From Ustilago trichophora (Eukaryota > Basidiomycota > Ustilaginomycetes > Ustilaginales > Ustilaginaceae): DNA of 64,000 bases. Made by a program: the position numbers and the translations under genes. The notes below the pieces were generated by a model, which saw nothing but the letters and a program-made list of their open reading frames with translations, did not search any database and had not been told where the DNA came from. Below are positions 52,633 to 62,923 of the stretch, one piece after another; the first letter of the stretch is position 1; each line of letters opens with the position of its first letter. The stretch is taken from the NCBI GenBank assembly GCA_900323505.1, contig OOIN01000042.1, forward strand, positions 186,001-250,000, read 5' to 3'.

Positions 52633-54891
52633 TTAGTATGCGCGACCGTGACCGTGTCCGTGTCCCTGGTGACTGTGTCCGTAATTTTGATACGGGCTTT
52701 GCAGGTAGGCGGGGTGCTGCTGGTAGTACTGCTGCGTTTGCTGCGGTGTTGGCGAGTGCATCACCTGAGGGTGCTGAGGGTGGTACTGGTAGCCTGCTGG
52801 CGCATAGTCGTACTCGGGTTGGACACCATGGTAGGCTTGCGAGGGGTGCACTTGCTGACCGTGGCTGACCGAAGTCATGGGGCTTTCCCAACCGCGAAGA
52901 CCGGGCGAGTTCTGGTAGGCAGGGTACGAGGCGTGGCTGTCATCCGCATCCCTCTCGAGCAGCGGGTGATCGTCGTGACGCGGTGGAGCCTTGAGGATGG
53001 CAGCAGCACGAGCCTTGCGAGCTTTGCTCTTCTTGCATGAACGGACGCAGCACCAAATGAATAGGCCAAGCAGAGCAATCAGGAAGGCACCACCGCCAGC
53101 AGCGATAGCAATGATGGCAGTCATGCTGAGAGGCATGTCCGACTTGAAACCAGTGGTCGACTTGAAAGTGGGAGCAGCCTTGCCGCTACCGCTGGTGCCG
53201 GTGCCGGATCCGCTGGACGAGCCTGGAGTAGCGAGATTCTGGCAATTGGTAGCGTTGGCAGCCTCGCGGCCAAGGCGAACGGTGCTGGCTACAACAACCT
53301 GACTGTCGCGAACAGGGACGGTGAGAGTGCCATCAGCGCCAACGGTCATGGTCCACTGAGTACCGTTGACAGTACGAGGCTGGCCGGTTCCGCTCTGCTC
53401 GTAGCTAATACCGTTCCACTGCACGTTGGAAGTGGAGTCGATACCATCAGCGTAGAGGGTGGAGAGGTAGACGGTCTGACCAGCAAGCGAGGGCAAGCTA
53501 AGCACAAAGTTTTGGTAGCTAGGGTTGCCGCTGTACGAGTAGTACATCTGGGTGTTGATCATGACCACCGAAGTCAAGCTGTTGCCTCGGTAGACAGCGT
53601 AGGCGCCAAGACGGTTGTTGTACGAGCCGGGCGCATTACTGAGAGATATGGGAGCGATCTTGGTGTTGCACGTAGGGCCAATGACCTGGGCCCATGCAGC
53701 CCAGGCGTAATAGGTGGGGCGGACGTGGGGGCCCTTGCCGCCCATGTAGTTGGTCTGCCATGGTGCGGCCTGCGAGTATTGGGTCATGTGCATCTGGACA
53801 CTGTCGACCTTGATGCTCGCGGCGTAGAAGAAGAAGTTGAAGGTCCAGAGAGCATTACCAAAGGTTTCACTGATTCCGGAAATGCCGTTGGGACCAACAC
53901 TGCCCATCTCTCGCAAGTAGTAAGGTTTACCAGTGACGATCGACTGTCCGACTTGACCAGCCCATTCACGGAACTGAGACACAGTCTGAGAGAGATCAAG
54001 AAGGTAAGACATGGTGAGGTTGAAGGGAGAGACACCGACGTAGTAAAAGTAGTCGTGCTGGTTCCATCCGGCGACGTAGATACCGTTGTCAGCAGCGACA
54101 CCGTTGGAGTTGCCGACGAGGTTTGCAATACGGAATGGCTGGCCGTTCTTGGAGGCGGTGGTGGCGGTGGCAGCGACTTCAAAGAAATCCGAGTTGATAC
54201 CCTTTGGCTTGAGAGTCTGATTGTAGATGACCTCGGCACGAGAAGCCCACTCGTTACCGAAATCGGTAGGGCTCCAGTTCTGGGAGCGGTAGCCGAGATC
54301 AATGTAGAGATCTGGTTCGTTGCCGATCTCGAGACTGTAAAGCTTGGGACCATCGTCGCTGGAGCCAATGTATTGGAAGGCGGCATCGGCCTGCTGAACG
54401 ATGCGCTGCAATGCATCGGGGCCTTGATAAGCGAGGTTGAGACCATAAGTGATGGGAGTGCCTTTGGGGAAGTAGTTGAGGACTCTGAAGTAGTTGGGGC
54501 CGAAGAAAAAGTAATCGGAGGCCCTTGCGTTGCCGGTGCCGATGGCGTTAGGATTTTGCTGAAGCGAGTAGCCAGAGACGGTTGGGTCATAGAGCATGGT
54601 GTCGCCTGCATTGCCACCTACTCGGATGTGGGGAGGGGCACCGGTGTAGTTTGCGAGATTAGAGAGGAGGTTGAAGGTGAGCTGATTGGGAGAAGAAGTT
54701 CCGGTGTAGACAAAGAGATCTGATGGCTCGATACCAAAGCCGGCATAGGAAGGGTTGATGGTATTGGAGATGGTGGAACCTGCGCTTGCGACATTCTGTG
54801 CGGGAGAGAGGTTGACATCAGCCAATGTAGTAGACGCTAGCAGGAGCGCGGATGCGAAGGTGGCGACGAGCGCCGATGTGGAGGACGGCAT
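52633..54891 (-). CDS. Membrane-anchored glycoside hydrolase family 79 (beta-glucuronidase-like)
   Basis: The ATG at 54891 begins a signal peptide (M-P-S-S-T-S-A-L-V... L-A-D); the product has 752 residues. The frame is open 51 nt further up, but this Met starts the signal. Residues 25 to about 490 form a TIM-barrel with the acid/base Glu in E-I-G-N-E-P-D (about 192) and the nucleophile Glu in Y-L-R-E-M-G-S (about 328), followed by a beta-domain like the GH79 C-terminal module. Several N-x-S/T sites are present. A Gly/Ser linker, one transmembrane helix (about 595-620; I-I-A-I-A-A-G-G then C-C-V-R) and a 130-residue cytosolic tail follow. The tail is basic, then His/Gln/Tyr/Pro-rich, ending in G-H repeats. 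Most fungal GH79 enzymes are simply secreted, so the anchor and tail are unusual. The likely substrate is glucuronoside chains of wall or host glycans. Confidence 0.88.
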   Translation of the reverse strand: MPSSTSALVATFASALLLASTTLADVNLSPAQNVASAGSTISNTINPSYAGFGIEPSDLFVYTGTSSPNQLTFNLLSNLANYTGAPPHIRVGGNAGDTMLYDPTVSGYSLQQNPNAIGTGNARASDYFFFGPNYFRVLNYFPKGTPITYGLNLAYQGPDALQRIVQQADAAFQYIGSSDDGPKLYSLEIGNEPDLYIDLGYRSQNWSPTDFGNEWASRAEVIYNQTLKPKGINSDFFEVAATATTASKNGQPFRIANLVGNSNGVAADNGIYVAGWNQHDYFYYVGVSPFNLTMSYLLDLSQTVSQFREWAGQVGQSIVTGKPYYLREMGSVGPNGISGISETFGNALWTFNFFFYAASIKVDSVQMHMTQYSQAAPWQTNYMGGKGPHVRPTYYAWAAWAQVIGPTCNTKIAPISLSNAPGSYNNRLGAYAVYRGNSLTSVVMINTQMYYSYSGNPSYQNFVLSLPSLAGQTVYLSTLYADGIDSTSNVQWNGISYEQSGTGQPRTVNGTQWTMTVGADGTLTVPVRDSQVVVASTVRLGREAANATNCQNLATPGSSSGSGTGTSGSGKAAPTFKSTTGFKSDMPLSMTAIIAIAAGGGAFLIALLGLFIWCCVRSCKKSKARKARAAAILKAPPRHDDHPLLERDADDSHASYPAYQNSPGLRGWESPMTSVSHGQQVHPSQAYHGVQPEYDYAPAGYQYHPQHPQVMHSPTPQQTQQYYQQHPAYLQSPYQNYGHSHQGHGHGHGRAY

Positions 54892-57800
54892 GGTATAAGG
54901 TAGACGATGATGCAAATGAACTGAGGGTGAGGATGATGGCAAAGCCCGAGTGGCAAAGGGCCGCTATGTTGCGGAGGCGAGATGGGATGGAAGTAGGTCA
55001 AGAGTGACTGTCCTTGATGCCATACGAGATGAGTTAGGTTCGTGACGAGGATATTGTGCGTAGCTTGAAAGATATACGTGTGATCCTTTGGAGAGCGGAA
55101 AAGAATCGAAAGAAAGCCAGAGAGATGAGAACCTAGGTAGAGGATGATGGATCCCGAACGATGAAGAGGAAGGATGTGGTAGAGTAGATAGCAATGACGA
55201 AAGGAGGGGGAACAAAGTGAATCGATGTTTTGTGCTCAAAAACAAGAGGTAGGGATTAAGGGCAAAGAAAGCTCGGATGTCGAGGATGACCGAGAGGGGC
55301 AAAGGTGATGGATGATTGCAGATAGGGAGGAAAGGAGGCAAGGGAGAGAAAGGGTCGGGAGTAGAGTTGGAAGTGCACAGGTGCAAGCTGCAGGGCAATG
55401 GTGACGGGCCCGAGAGAAGGTTCGGTCGCTCAAAGTCCGGGGAGCAAGCAGAGGCAAAGGGGAGAGAGACACAGAATCAAGGGCTCAGAGGGAAGGGTGA
55501 CAGGCGGAAAAAGGGTTTGGGGACGTTGAGTATGAGAAGTTGGGTAAGGCACGGGACGCAGAGCTGATGGACTGCACGAGAGAGGTTGAGGTGCAGTTGG
55601 TGGCCGAGCAGCTGAAGCAGGGCTTGCATCAATGGGAGCGGAGAAGTAGACAGTCAAGATGGAGAGGCGACACTGAAACTGTATTCCTGAGCACGAGTCT
55701 GAGTATGACGGCGGCGGAAAACGACGACGAAGGAAAGTGAGACCTCCTCTTTGTTGTTTTTGCTTTTTCTTCTGGTTTTCTTTTTTCAGTTTGCACGTTT
55801 GGTTTGGCATAGCGGCGACTATGTTTGTGGAATCCGAGCGTCATGTCATGGAGGCGCAGGGTCATCTCGCCAAAGATGGATGAACAAGGGCCCATGAGAG
55901 CCCCTGTTGATCGGATACAAAGACAAGAGAGTGACGATGAACCAGAATAAGGAATTCATGATTGCCATGCCCTGGTGACCATGACCATCGACAGTGTGTG
56001 AGAACAAGAGGAGAGAGGAGAACAGGGGCCTAGAAGGCCGAGCCGAGCAGATCCCAAAATGGTAAGCAAAGCAAAGCGAAGCACAGCACTACAAAGCACT
56101 ACTGTCGTCAGAGGCGCAAACTGTTCCCAGAAAATCAAGAAATCAAGGGTAGGCGGGCAGCGGCAAAGGCAAACGCAAGACGGGGGCACATGGTCACAGT
56201 CACTTTCCAAAAAGGATCCTCACGGAGTGCGTAAGCCGAATTCATGGCATCAGAGCAGTACAGTAATTACTCCAAGTTCAATACTCAACTGTAGCTGTTG
56301 TGTGTCAAGGTGTGCGTCGGCAATACTCTACTGCGCATAGGCAGTAGAGCAGTGAAGGATCGAGAGAGAGAGAGAGAGAGAAAAAAAAAGTTTATATTTT
56401 TGGGGGGTTGGATACACTGCAGAGGTCTGATTCAGCTGCGTCGCATGTTTGATTAAAGGCCACAGGCTGGACTGCCTTTTCTTATTTCTTTCTTTTTTTT
56501 TTAACTGCGATTCGGTCGTGTAGCCTTTGCTCGTGCATAGCAGACCTCCACCTCTGTGTGGCAGAATTGCACAACGACGACGCTGGAACTCCGGCCTCTT
56601 GGCTCATACAAATTTCTTCTTTTTTTTTTTTCTTGTTTTTTCCTCTCTATTGTAAAAAATTCGAAATCCTTTTGGCTGTCTATCCTCGCTCTGCAAGAAC
56701 AGAGACACAAACCGTGGCCGCGTCCACACTTACTCTGCGTTGCTATGCTACATCGTACTGTAGAGTACGTCTACGCACGCTCGAATTTCTCGGATTACAA
56801 CACTGCACGTTTCACGCCCTGATCGTGTAGAGTGGAGTCCTTGGACTCGCTCATCTCCGAACATTCGCGAGAGAAGACATAGTCGAATGTAATGTTCTGA
56901 ATCGACGGGACAGCAAAGGACTTGGTCGGACTACCGTACGTTGCGGCAAACTAATAATAAAAAGAGATCTGCAGTTGATCGCTGAATGGCTCGCGTGTGG
57001 TCAGCACGTCTGATACTCTCTAAGTGGCTGGCTGCTAGAGCCAGATGCAATTCCTATTCTGGTCACAGCCCACACAAGTGTCGACAACAACAACAACAAC
57101 AACAACCACCACGACCTAGACGCGAGTGGTGAGAGGCGAGGGGCGAAAATTCATCTATGCGCGTCCAAGCTCAAAAACAAGGCTCGCTACCCTATCTCGT
57201 CCTTATGTCTCAAAGCTTCTGCGACCTTGTCAATCTCGGCGGCAAACCAGGCAGCGCACAATCCATGCTGCTGCTGCTCTTTGTCATGCGCCAAAATGCA
57301 CTTGCGGCCTTGTTTCCGATGGAAGCCACAGCCAAGCGGAACAAGTCCGAGCCGCAGGCAACCAACTTTACTGCACCTTTTTTTTGACAGAAAAGTGGTG
57401 GCTTGCGCATGCTCTTGTGACGCCTCCATTTGTTTTTATTTTTGGTTTTTGGTTTTTGTCAGCCTCGGTCAAGGTTGGTAGACCACACACGCACACAATT
57501 TAGACTCGTTTTAGTCTCATTTCGCACGCTGACAGCACCGTCTTGTGCAGAGCGCTCTTTGTGCGTTACTGTACAGTACAGTATTCCATTTCAGCTTGTA
57601 TTCTACCACACTTGAGACACACAAACACAGTTGACCGGTCCGTCTTGCTGCTTCAGCACTTTGCTAGTATCCGTGAGCTGATTAAAGGGTCCCTGCAGCG
57701 ACCCTTCTGTGCATGCTAACAATCCTACACTTGTACAGTACAGTACTGTACTGTATCCTCACTTTTGCTCCAGATGGATCGTCGTTTTGCAGCATCTCAT

Positions 57801-59240
57801 CCCAAGTGCACACTCTCCGAACCACACTACTGTACAACTACACTAGCTTGCCGTCTGCCCGCTAGATTAGCTGCAGTCCAACTCGCTCCCTTTTTGAGTC
57901 AATGTTTTTGTTGTTTTTGGTCTTGTTGTTGTTTGATCTTGTTGGTGCTGCATTCCTCCTCCTTTGTCCAACTCGACATCGTGGGACCTCGTGATCTAGC
58001 CGTGTCTCCCACCAAAGTCTTGGCTCGAATCTTGCAGAAATCACCCGTCTCGACTCTGGCGTGCCAAGCATCCGGTCTGATCAAACACTCATCCAGCCAA
58101 GAACAACCTCTCGGGATCGAATCAAGTCTTGGCCAACAACTGAAACCGATGGCCCGAATAAATTTTTCCCCTCGACCTTTCAACACAGAGTAGTCTTCTC
58201 ACTCCTATCTCGGCTGTGCGAAAATGTCAATTTTCTGAGACCTCTGACGTCTGCCTTAAAAAAGAGTTTGGCGGATCCGAGACAATCTCGATTTGGCAGG
58301 ATAGCCCACGCTCAGATTTGTATAGCCGCTCTAACACTTGACTCACGCTTTTCTTCTCTTCTTCTTACGGTACTGCAAGGCCGGTGACAGCCCATGCTCC
58401 AGAGTTGCAATCAGTCAACATCTGCACGACAAATGTGATTCCTCCAAGTCCAGAACGTGCCACTTCGCTACTCAAGCTTCCGTGCAACTTCATGTCATGA
58501 CAACTTTCCAACTCAACTCAACAGCCTGACCAGCTGCGTCTCCAAGCAGAGCCGACATCATTCTATTGGTCAAGACCTGAGTGCACGCGCAACACAAAGA
58601 CCTTGCACCTCCGTCTTGGACCCTGAAGATCGTCCTTGAACCTTTATTCCGGCACGATTCACTCCGACAACACCACATTGCCGCTCTCTTAACTCTACAT
58701 GAAACCTCGTATGCTCTACCTTTTTCCAACGCATGCTACCTCGTAGCGGGACACCAGAGTCCGGGCGTGAAATACCCTTCAATGTTTGCCATCCTCATTA
58801 AACCTTTGGCCTTAGCCAACACACTTTTCTTACATTCACGGCCCTGTCCACGGTGATCCGTTGCCAAAATCAAATCTGACGGATCGCCTCGCGTGGCTCT
58901 CCCGTTCCGTTCCCGCTTGACCATCTCTTCGGTCAAATCGCCGCTCTTCACCCACCAACTTCGTCTGCCTCTCGCAGAAACATTCCCACCGTCCAGACGT
59001 GCTCGCATACAGCTCCCTCCGGTGAAGTCGCTTTCACAATCTATCGAACTGCAGTGGCAGTAGTGTTCCTTGAGGAATGTGAAATGCCTCTCTCTGTGCG
59101 GTGGTAACACCTAGCTCTCTGGACAATTTCGTCCGCAACAGCGCCTCCAGCTGACCTCGTCAAGCTAGTGCGGAAACCCGTGGCCACGTTGAGGGCCTTG
59201 CTTAGCAGTATTGAAGATAACGTTAGCTTTTGTTTGTTGG
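54892..59240. other. Long gene-poor region upstream of GH79
   Basis: About 4.3 kb without a credible gene. Near 54.9-55.8 kb the minus strand is C/T-rich, fitting the GH79 leader. Further on are a GA run (56364-56381), A- and T-tracts, CAA triplets (57088-57105), and several ACTGTAC palindromes (56256, 57567-57578 and a perfect 22-bp palindrome at 57734-57755). The few frames over 100 codons show no domains. Confidence 0.5.
57734..57755. repeat. Perfect 22-bp palindrome of ACTGT/ACAGT units
   Basis: The sequence reads the same on both strands and is built of TACAGTACAGT followed by its reverse complement. It is the longest example of a motif seen at many intergenic sites. Confidence 0.9.
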
Positions 59241-59306
59241 CTGGGTAGGTGCTCTTGGGTGGGTGCTCTTGGGTGGGTGCTCCTAGGAGCCCTCTTGGGT
59301 GGTTGC
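59241..59306. repeat. 14-bp tandem repeat (GTGCTCTTGGGTGG)
   Basis: About four imperfect copies of GTGCTCTTGGGTGG run from 59248 and then decay through GTGCTCCTAGGAGCC. It lies about 300 nt left of the palindromic 38-bp array and shares its GGGTGG words. Confidence 0.75.
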
Positions 59307-59539
59307 GGGGATAGATTCGCCGACGTAGCTTGACGCTCTTTGCGGTGGCGCTATATTTTTTGTATTGACAAGCACTCATAACGTTTGTGTCGGTTTCTCA
59401 ATCTATGCGTACACGACGGCGACAAAAAGAACAGATTCGTGATTCTGACGCTTATCGCTCACGTTTAAAGGCTTCTCTACGTGACATCTTCTTGCGAGGA
59501 GTAGTTGATAAATTCACATCCTGAAAGAAGGCATAGTTA

Positions 59540-60270
59540 ATCCGTCACAAAGCCACCCATGAAGCCACTCCGGGTGGCTACGTTGGGAAGCCAGCCGATC
59601 GGGGGTGGCTTCGAAGGTGGCTTCGCTGTGAAGCCACCCGGGGTGGCATCGGGGGATGGCTTCGAGTTGGCATTTTCCTTTTTTTAGGATATGTATCATA
59701 TTCTTTTTCTTTCTTGTATGAATAAAGAATCTCACCCTCGTTATTTTTTTGTCACGAAAGGGACATATTTTACCGGGAAAAGTAGAAAATCTTCACAAAT
59801 CATTGCACATTTGAGAGCCAATTTCGGTAGCCAACAATCCCTGCTTAAAACTCAAGTGAAAGTACAAAAGCTCCTCAAATTTGTATTGGTGACTCTTTTA
59901 TGGGCCTGACCCGTCAATGGGCCAGTCCCGTTAACCTTTGCTGTCTGCCTGTTGGGGCTGTGAGGCTGTGGATCATATCCTAAAAAAGGGGAAAATCCGG
60001 TCGCGAAGCCAACAATTTTGTTTCTTTCTAAGCATACATATCCTAAAAAAAAGAAAAATCCGTCATGAAGCCACCCGGGGTGGCTACAAGGGTGGCTTCG
60101 ATGGTGTAGCCACCCTGGGTGGCTTCGCAGCTGGCTTCTCACTGTAGCCACCCAGGGTGGCTTCAAGGGTGGCTTCTCAATATAGCCACCCAGGGTGGCT
60201 TCGCAGCTGGCTTCTCACTGTAGCCACCCCGGGTGGCTTCAAGGGTGGCTTCTCACTGTAGCCACCTCAC
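59540..60270. repeat. Composite repeat: palindromic 38-bp tandem array with inverted A/T-rich arms
   Basis: The right block (60069-60266) has six copies, starting at 60069, 60108, 60146, 60184, 60222 and 60260, with a period of 38 (once 39). Each full unit carries AGCCACCC-N-GGGTGGCT, a near-perfect palindrome. The left block (59551-59660) has degenerate copies. Arms reading ATATCCTAAAAAA..GAAAAATCC lie at 59974-60000 and 60039-60060, and an inverted copy at 59673-59694. AATCCGTCAYRAAGCCACCC recurs at 59541 and 60057. No transposase frame was seen; it resembles a MITE or foldback element, or a decayed transposon end. Confidence 0.75.
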
Positions 60271-60282
60271 CACTCCAGGCAT

Positions 60283-60370
60283 ACTGGCCGGGCAGCCCGC
60301 CAGCACAGCCTGCAGGACCACACTGGCAAGGCAGCCCCGCCAGCGTGACCTACAGGTCACAAAACATCAC
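60283..60370. repeat. GC-rich duplicated motif and small inverted repeat
   Basis: ACTGGCNRGGCAGCCC(C)GCCAGC occurs twice (60283-60304 and 60332-60354), directly after the 38-bp array. GTGACCT-AC-AGGTCAC with 7-bp arms follows at 60355-60370. It is probably part of the same repeat element. Confidence 0.6.
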
Positions 60371-60553
60371 ATCAACATCATATATGTCAGCAATATAAAT
60401 ACAAGGTTGTTCAAAGCTGTGCGCAAAAACGAAAGGTCAGGTGTAAGGTCAGATGTGAAGCAAACGTCAAATGTGAGCCAGAGGTTGAAGTTCAAAGCAC
60501 AATGAGCTGCCAAAAGTTGGGTAAAGCGTGAGGCGCGGTTGACTTGAGTTGAG

Positions 60554-62923
60554 CTACTTACGCTGCAGTGTGTGGAGAGAAAGCTCTTCCTCCTTCATCT
60601 CGTCGATCCACATCCCAGCCACCTTTTCGAGCTTGCCCGCAGCGAGGTAGCAGAGAACAGCGTTCTTGCGGTGTTCCTTGGCCTGAGTAGCGTCCGAGTT
60701 GCGTGCGACGGTGTACTGGAACTCGAGGCGCTGGCCGAGCTGCTCGGTGAGGTTGCTGAACTCGTCCTGCTTGGCGAAAGTGCAGAGGACGACGAAGATC
60801 TCTTGCCACTCGCTGAGATCGGCATTCTGGACGACATCGGTCAAGTCATCCGACACGATGCTCTGGAAGAGACGGAGGTAAGGGAGCTGAGCGGTGCGCT
60901 TCTCGAAGTAGGCCTTTTGAGCTTTGGCGAGGAGCTCCTCACCGCCACGGACGGCGAGGAGGAAAGCATCGGCGAAACGGTCGCTGTTGATGCAGAGCGA
61001 GACGGTGCTCTCAAAGTCGCCGAGGACGAGGGCGTGGGTGATGAGCTTGTCACCCTCCGACTCTTCCGAGGGGTAGATCTTGAAGGTGGAAGGGCGGATG
61101 TTCTCGCTCGCGACCGAGGAGGGACCGGGCGGGCCAGCAGTTGCGGCGGCGGAAGAGTGAATAGGCAGCTGAGACTCGGAGAGGAGATGGCTGGGCAAAG
61201 CGGATCGGGCGGCGGGGGTCTGACCAGCAGAGATCTGGCTGAAAAAGTCGGAGCCGTCGTTAGCGCCGGGACCTGCAGCGTCGTCACCAAAAAGGCTAGG
61301 CTCGTTGGCATCCTTGGCCTCGGCTTCTGGGGCAGCCTCTGTAGCAGGCTCGACAGGCTCGGCAGCAGCGGTTACATCGGCATCGGACACGGCAGCCTCC
61401 TCGGTAGCAGCAGGCTTGGAAGATTGTGGCTCCTCAAGGACCTTGGCGACAGGAGTTGTCTCTTCTCCGGCAGCAGTGACACCGTTGGACTTGAAAGCAG
61501 CAATGGATTGAGATACCTTCTGGGCGACATCCTCTTTTGAAAAGCCAAGGAGGGCAACGAGCTCGTCGCGCGAGTCTGCACGGAACAAGGTTTGGAGCGC
61601 CTTCCAATTGGCAATGTCATCAGGGCAAGTGGTGGGATCCTGGCTTCGTTCGGCACAGAATTCTGCAAGGCTCTGAGCGTCGAGAGCCTGCTGAAGCTTG
61701 GTGGCCCTTTCAACAATGGAAGGCTCGGAGACGAGGTCACGGAGGTGGACGGTGGGGGTGAAGGGCTTGGAAGAAGGGCCACCGCTGGAGACGAGCTGAC
61801 CACCGAAACCAAAGACGGCCGAGACGGGGCGACGAAGCCACTTGGGGGGCTGCTTGAGCGAGAGGCCTTTGGAAACAGTCTCGGGAGCGCTGGCCTGGTT
61901 GAAAAAGTCGGAGCCATCCGAAAGCTGCTGAACGGCCGGAGCTTCGGTTTCAGGGGCGTTGGTAGATTGGAGCGAGTGGATGCCAATCTTGCCGTCGAAA
62001 CTGGCGGTGGCGAGCATGCCGGGATTGCGGGGAGACCACTGGACTTCGAAAGACCAATTGGAGCTGGAGGGAAGTTCGCCGACAATTTCGCAGGTCTGAG
62101 GGTTCCAGCAGATGGAACGGTTGTCTTTGCCACACGAGAGGAGGAGGTCGGCATCCTGCTTGCACCAGGAGAGGGAAAGAACGCCCTTGTCGTGGCCGGT
62201 CATGATTTTTTCGGGAGCACGCGAGTTACGAAGATCCCAAAGCATGATGACGGGGCTCGAGTCGTCCTTGCTGGCAGTGACAAGTCGTGTAGGAGTGTCG
62301 GGATGCCAAGCGACGGCGCTCATCCCACGTCGACCGCCAGCAGCAAGAGCGCCAGCAGCATTGAAGCCAAGGCTGCCACCGGCAGTACCGGCGCCTCCAC
62401 CGTATTGAAGGGCCACGACTTTGTGCTTGCCCTTGAGATCCCAAACGACCGTGTATCCGCTGCTGGAAGAGGTGGCGAGGACGTGAGGAACCTGGCAGTT
62501 CCAGGCCAATGAGGTGATTTCGTCGAGCTTTTGGGAGCGTGCGCCGGGCGAGTAGGGCTTGGCAGGTGAGTTGAGATCCCAGATGAAGATTTCACCCGCA
62601 ATGGCACCACTGGAGAGCAAGTTGGGCTGAAGAGGGTTAAAGTCGAGACCTCGGACGGGTCCGGTGTGTGTGGTGTTTTTGATGACCTGTGCGTCGACCT
62701 CGGAAGAAGCGGCGAGGACCTTTTCAGCGTCCCAGATGCCAAGCTCACCGTTTTCGAGACCAGCGGCAAGGAGACCTTTTGGACGGGAAGGGTTGGCGTA
62801 GCCCCAAGCGAGACGGTTGAAACGGGCGCTTGTAGAGATGCTTCCAAGAGGCTTTGCGTCGACGGAATCCTGGGAAGAGGCTGCGTAAGAGGGCTGCCAG
62901 AGCTCGAGGACGCTGGCCGGCAT
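60554..62923 (-). CDS. SEC31: SEC31 COPII coat protein, apparently truncated at both ends
   Basis: From the only in-frame ATG (62923, M-P-A-S-V-L-E-L-W) the frame runs to a TAG at 60554, about 789 residues. A better reading ends the exon at 60562 before a GTAAGT donor. Residues 1 to about 330 are WD40 repeats of Sec31 type (I-F-I-W-D-L, V-V-W-D-L-K-G, I-M-L-W-D-L-R), followed by a W-L-R-R-P-V-S-A-V-F-G-F-G-G-Q-L insertion blade, an acidic Ala/Glu-rich linker (about 510-580) and the first alpha-solenoid helices (L-I-T-H-A-L-V-L-G-D-F, Y-L-A-A-G-K-L). Full Sec31 starts with a K-L-x-x-x-x-R-T-A-T-F-A-W strand and continues past the solenoid with a long Pro-rich region, for about 1,200 residues in all. 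Neither end was found: the repeat element lies at the 3' side and unrelated sequence at the 5' side. It is either a fragment, an assembly break, or a gene with distant exons. Confidence 0.85.
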   Translation of the reverse strand: MPASVLELWQPSYAASSQDSVDAKPLGSISTSARFNRLAWGYANPSRPKGLLAAGLENGELGIWDAEKVLAASSEVDAQVIKNTTHTGPVRGLDFNPLQPNLLSSGAIAGEIFIWDLNSPAKPYSPGARSQKLDEITSLAWNCQVPHVLATSSSSGYTVVWDLKGKHKVVALQYGGGAGTAGGSLGFNAAGALAAGGRRGMSAVAWHPDTPTRLVTASKDDSSPVIMLWDLRNSRAPEKIMTGHDKGVLSLSWCKQDADLLLSCGKDNRSICWNPQTCEIVGELPSSSNWSFEVQWSPRNPGMLATASFDGKIGIHSLQSTNAPETEAPAVQQLSDGSDFFNQASAPETVSKGLSLKQPPKWLRRPVSAVFGFGGQLVSSGGPSSKPFTPTVHLRDLVSEPSIVERATKLQQALDAQSLAEFCAERSQDPTTCPDDIANWKALQTLFRADSRDELVALLGFSKEDVAQKVSQSIAAFKSNGVTAAGEETTPVAKVLEEPQSSKPAATEEAAVSDADVTAAAEPVEPATEAAPEAEAKDANEPSLFGDDAAGPGANDGSDFFSQISAGQTPAARSALPSHLLSESQLPIHSSAAATAGPPGPSSVASENIRPSTFKIYPSEESEGDKLITHALVLGDFESTVSLCINSDRFADAFLLAVRGGEELLAKAQKAYFEKRTAQLPYLRLFQSIVSDDLTDVVQNADLSEWQEIFVVLCTFAKQDEFSNLTEQLGQRLEFQYTVARNSDATQAKEHRKNAVLCYLAAGKLEKVAGMWIDEMKEEELSLHTLQRK

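Noticed and set aside
53512..54723. 403-codon plus-strand frame opposite the GH79 gene
   Set aside because: It is antisense to the catalytic barrel and is explained by codon bias.
57126..58193. Two plus-strand frames over 120 codons in the gene-poor region
   Set aside because: Mixed composition, no domains, runs of simple sequence and no fungal gene context; probably chance.
60069..60266. CRISPR-like array of regularly spaced palindromic repeats
   Set aside because: The units are contiguous 38-bp tandem repeats with near-identical 'spacers', no cas genes are present, and the genome is eukaryotic.
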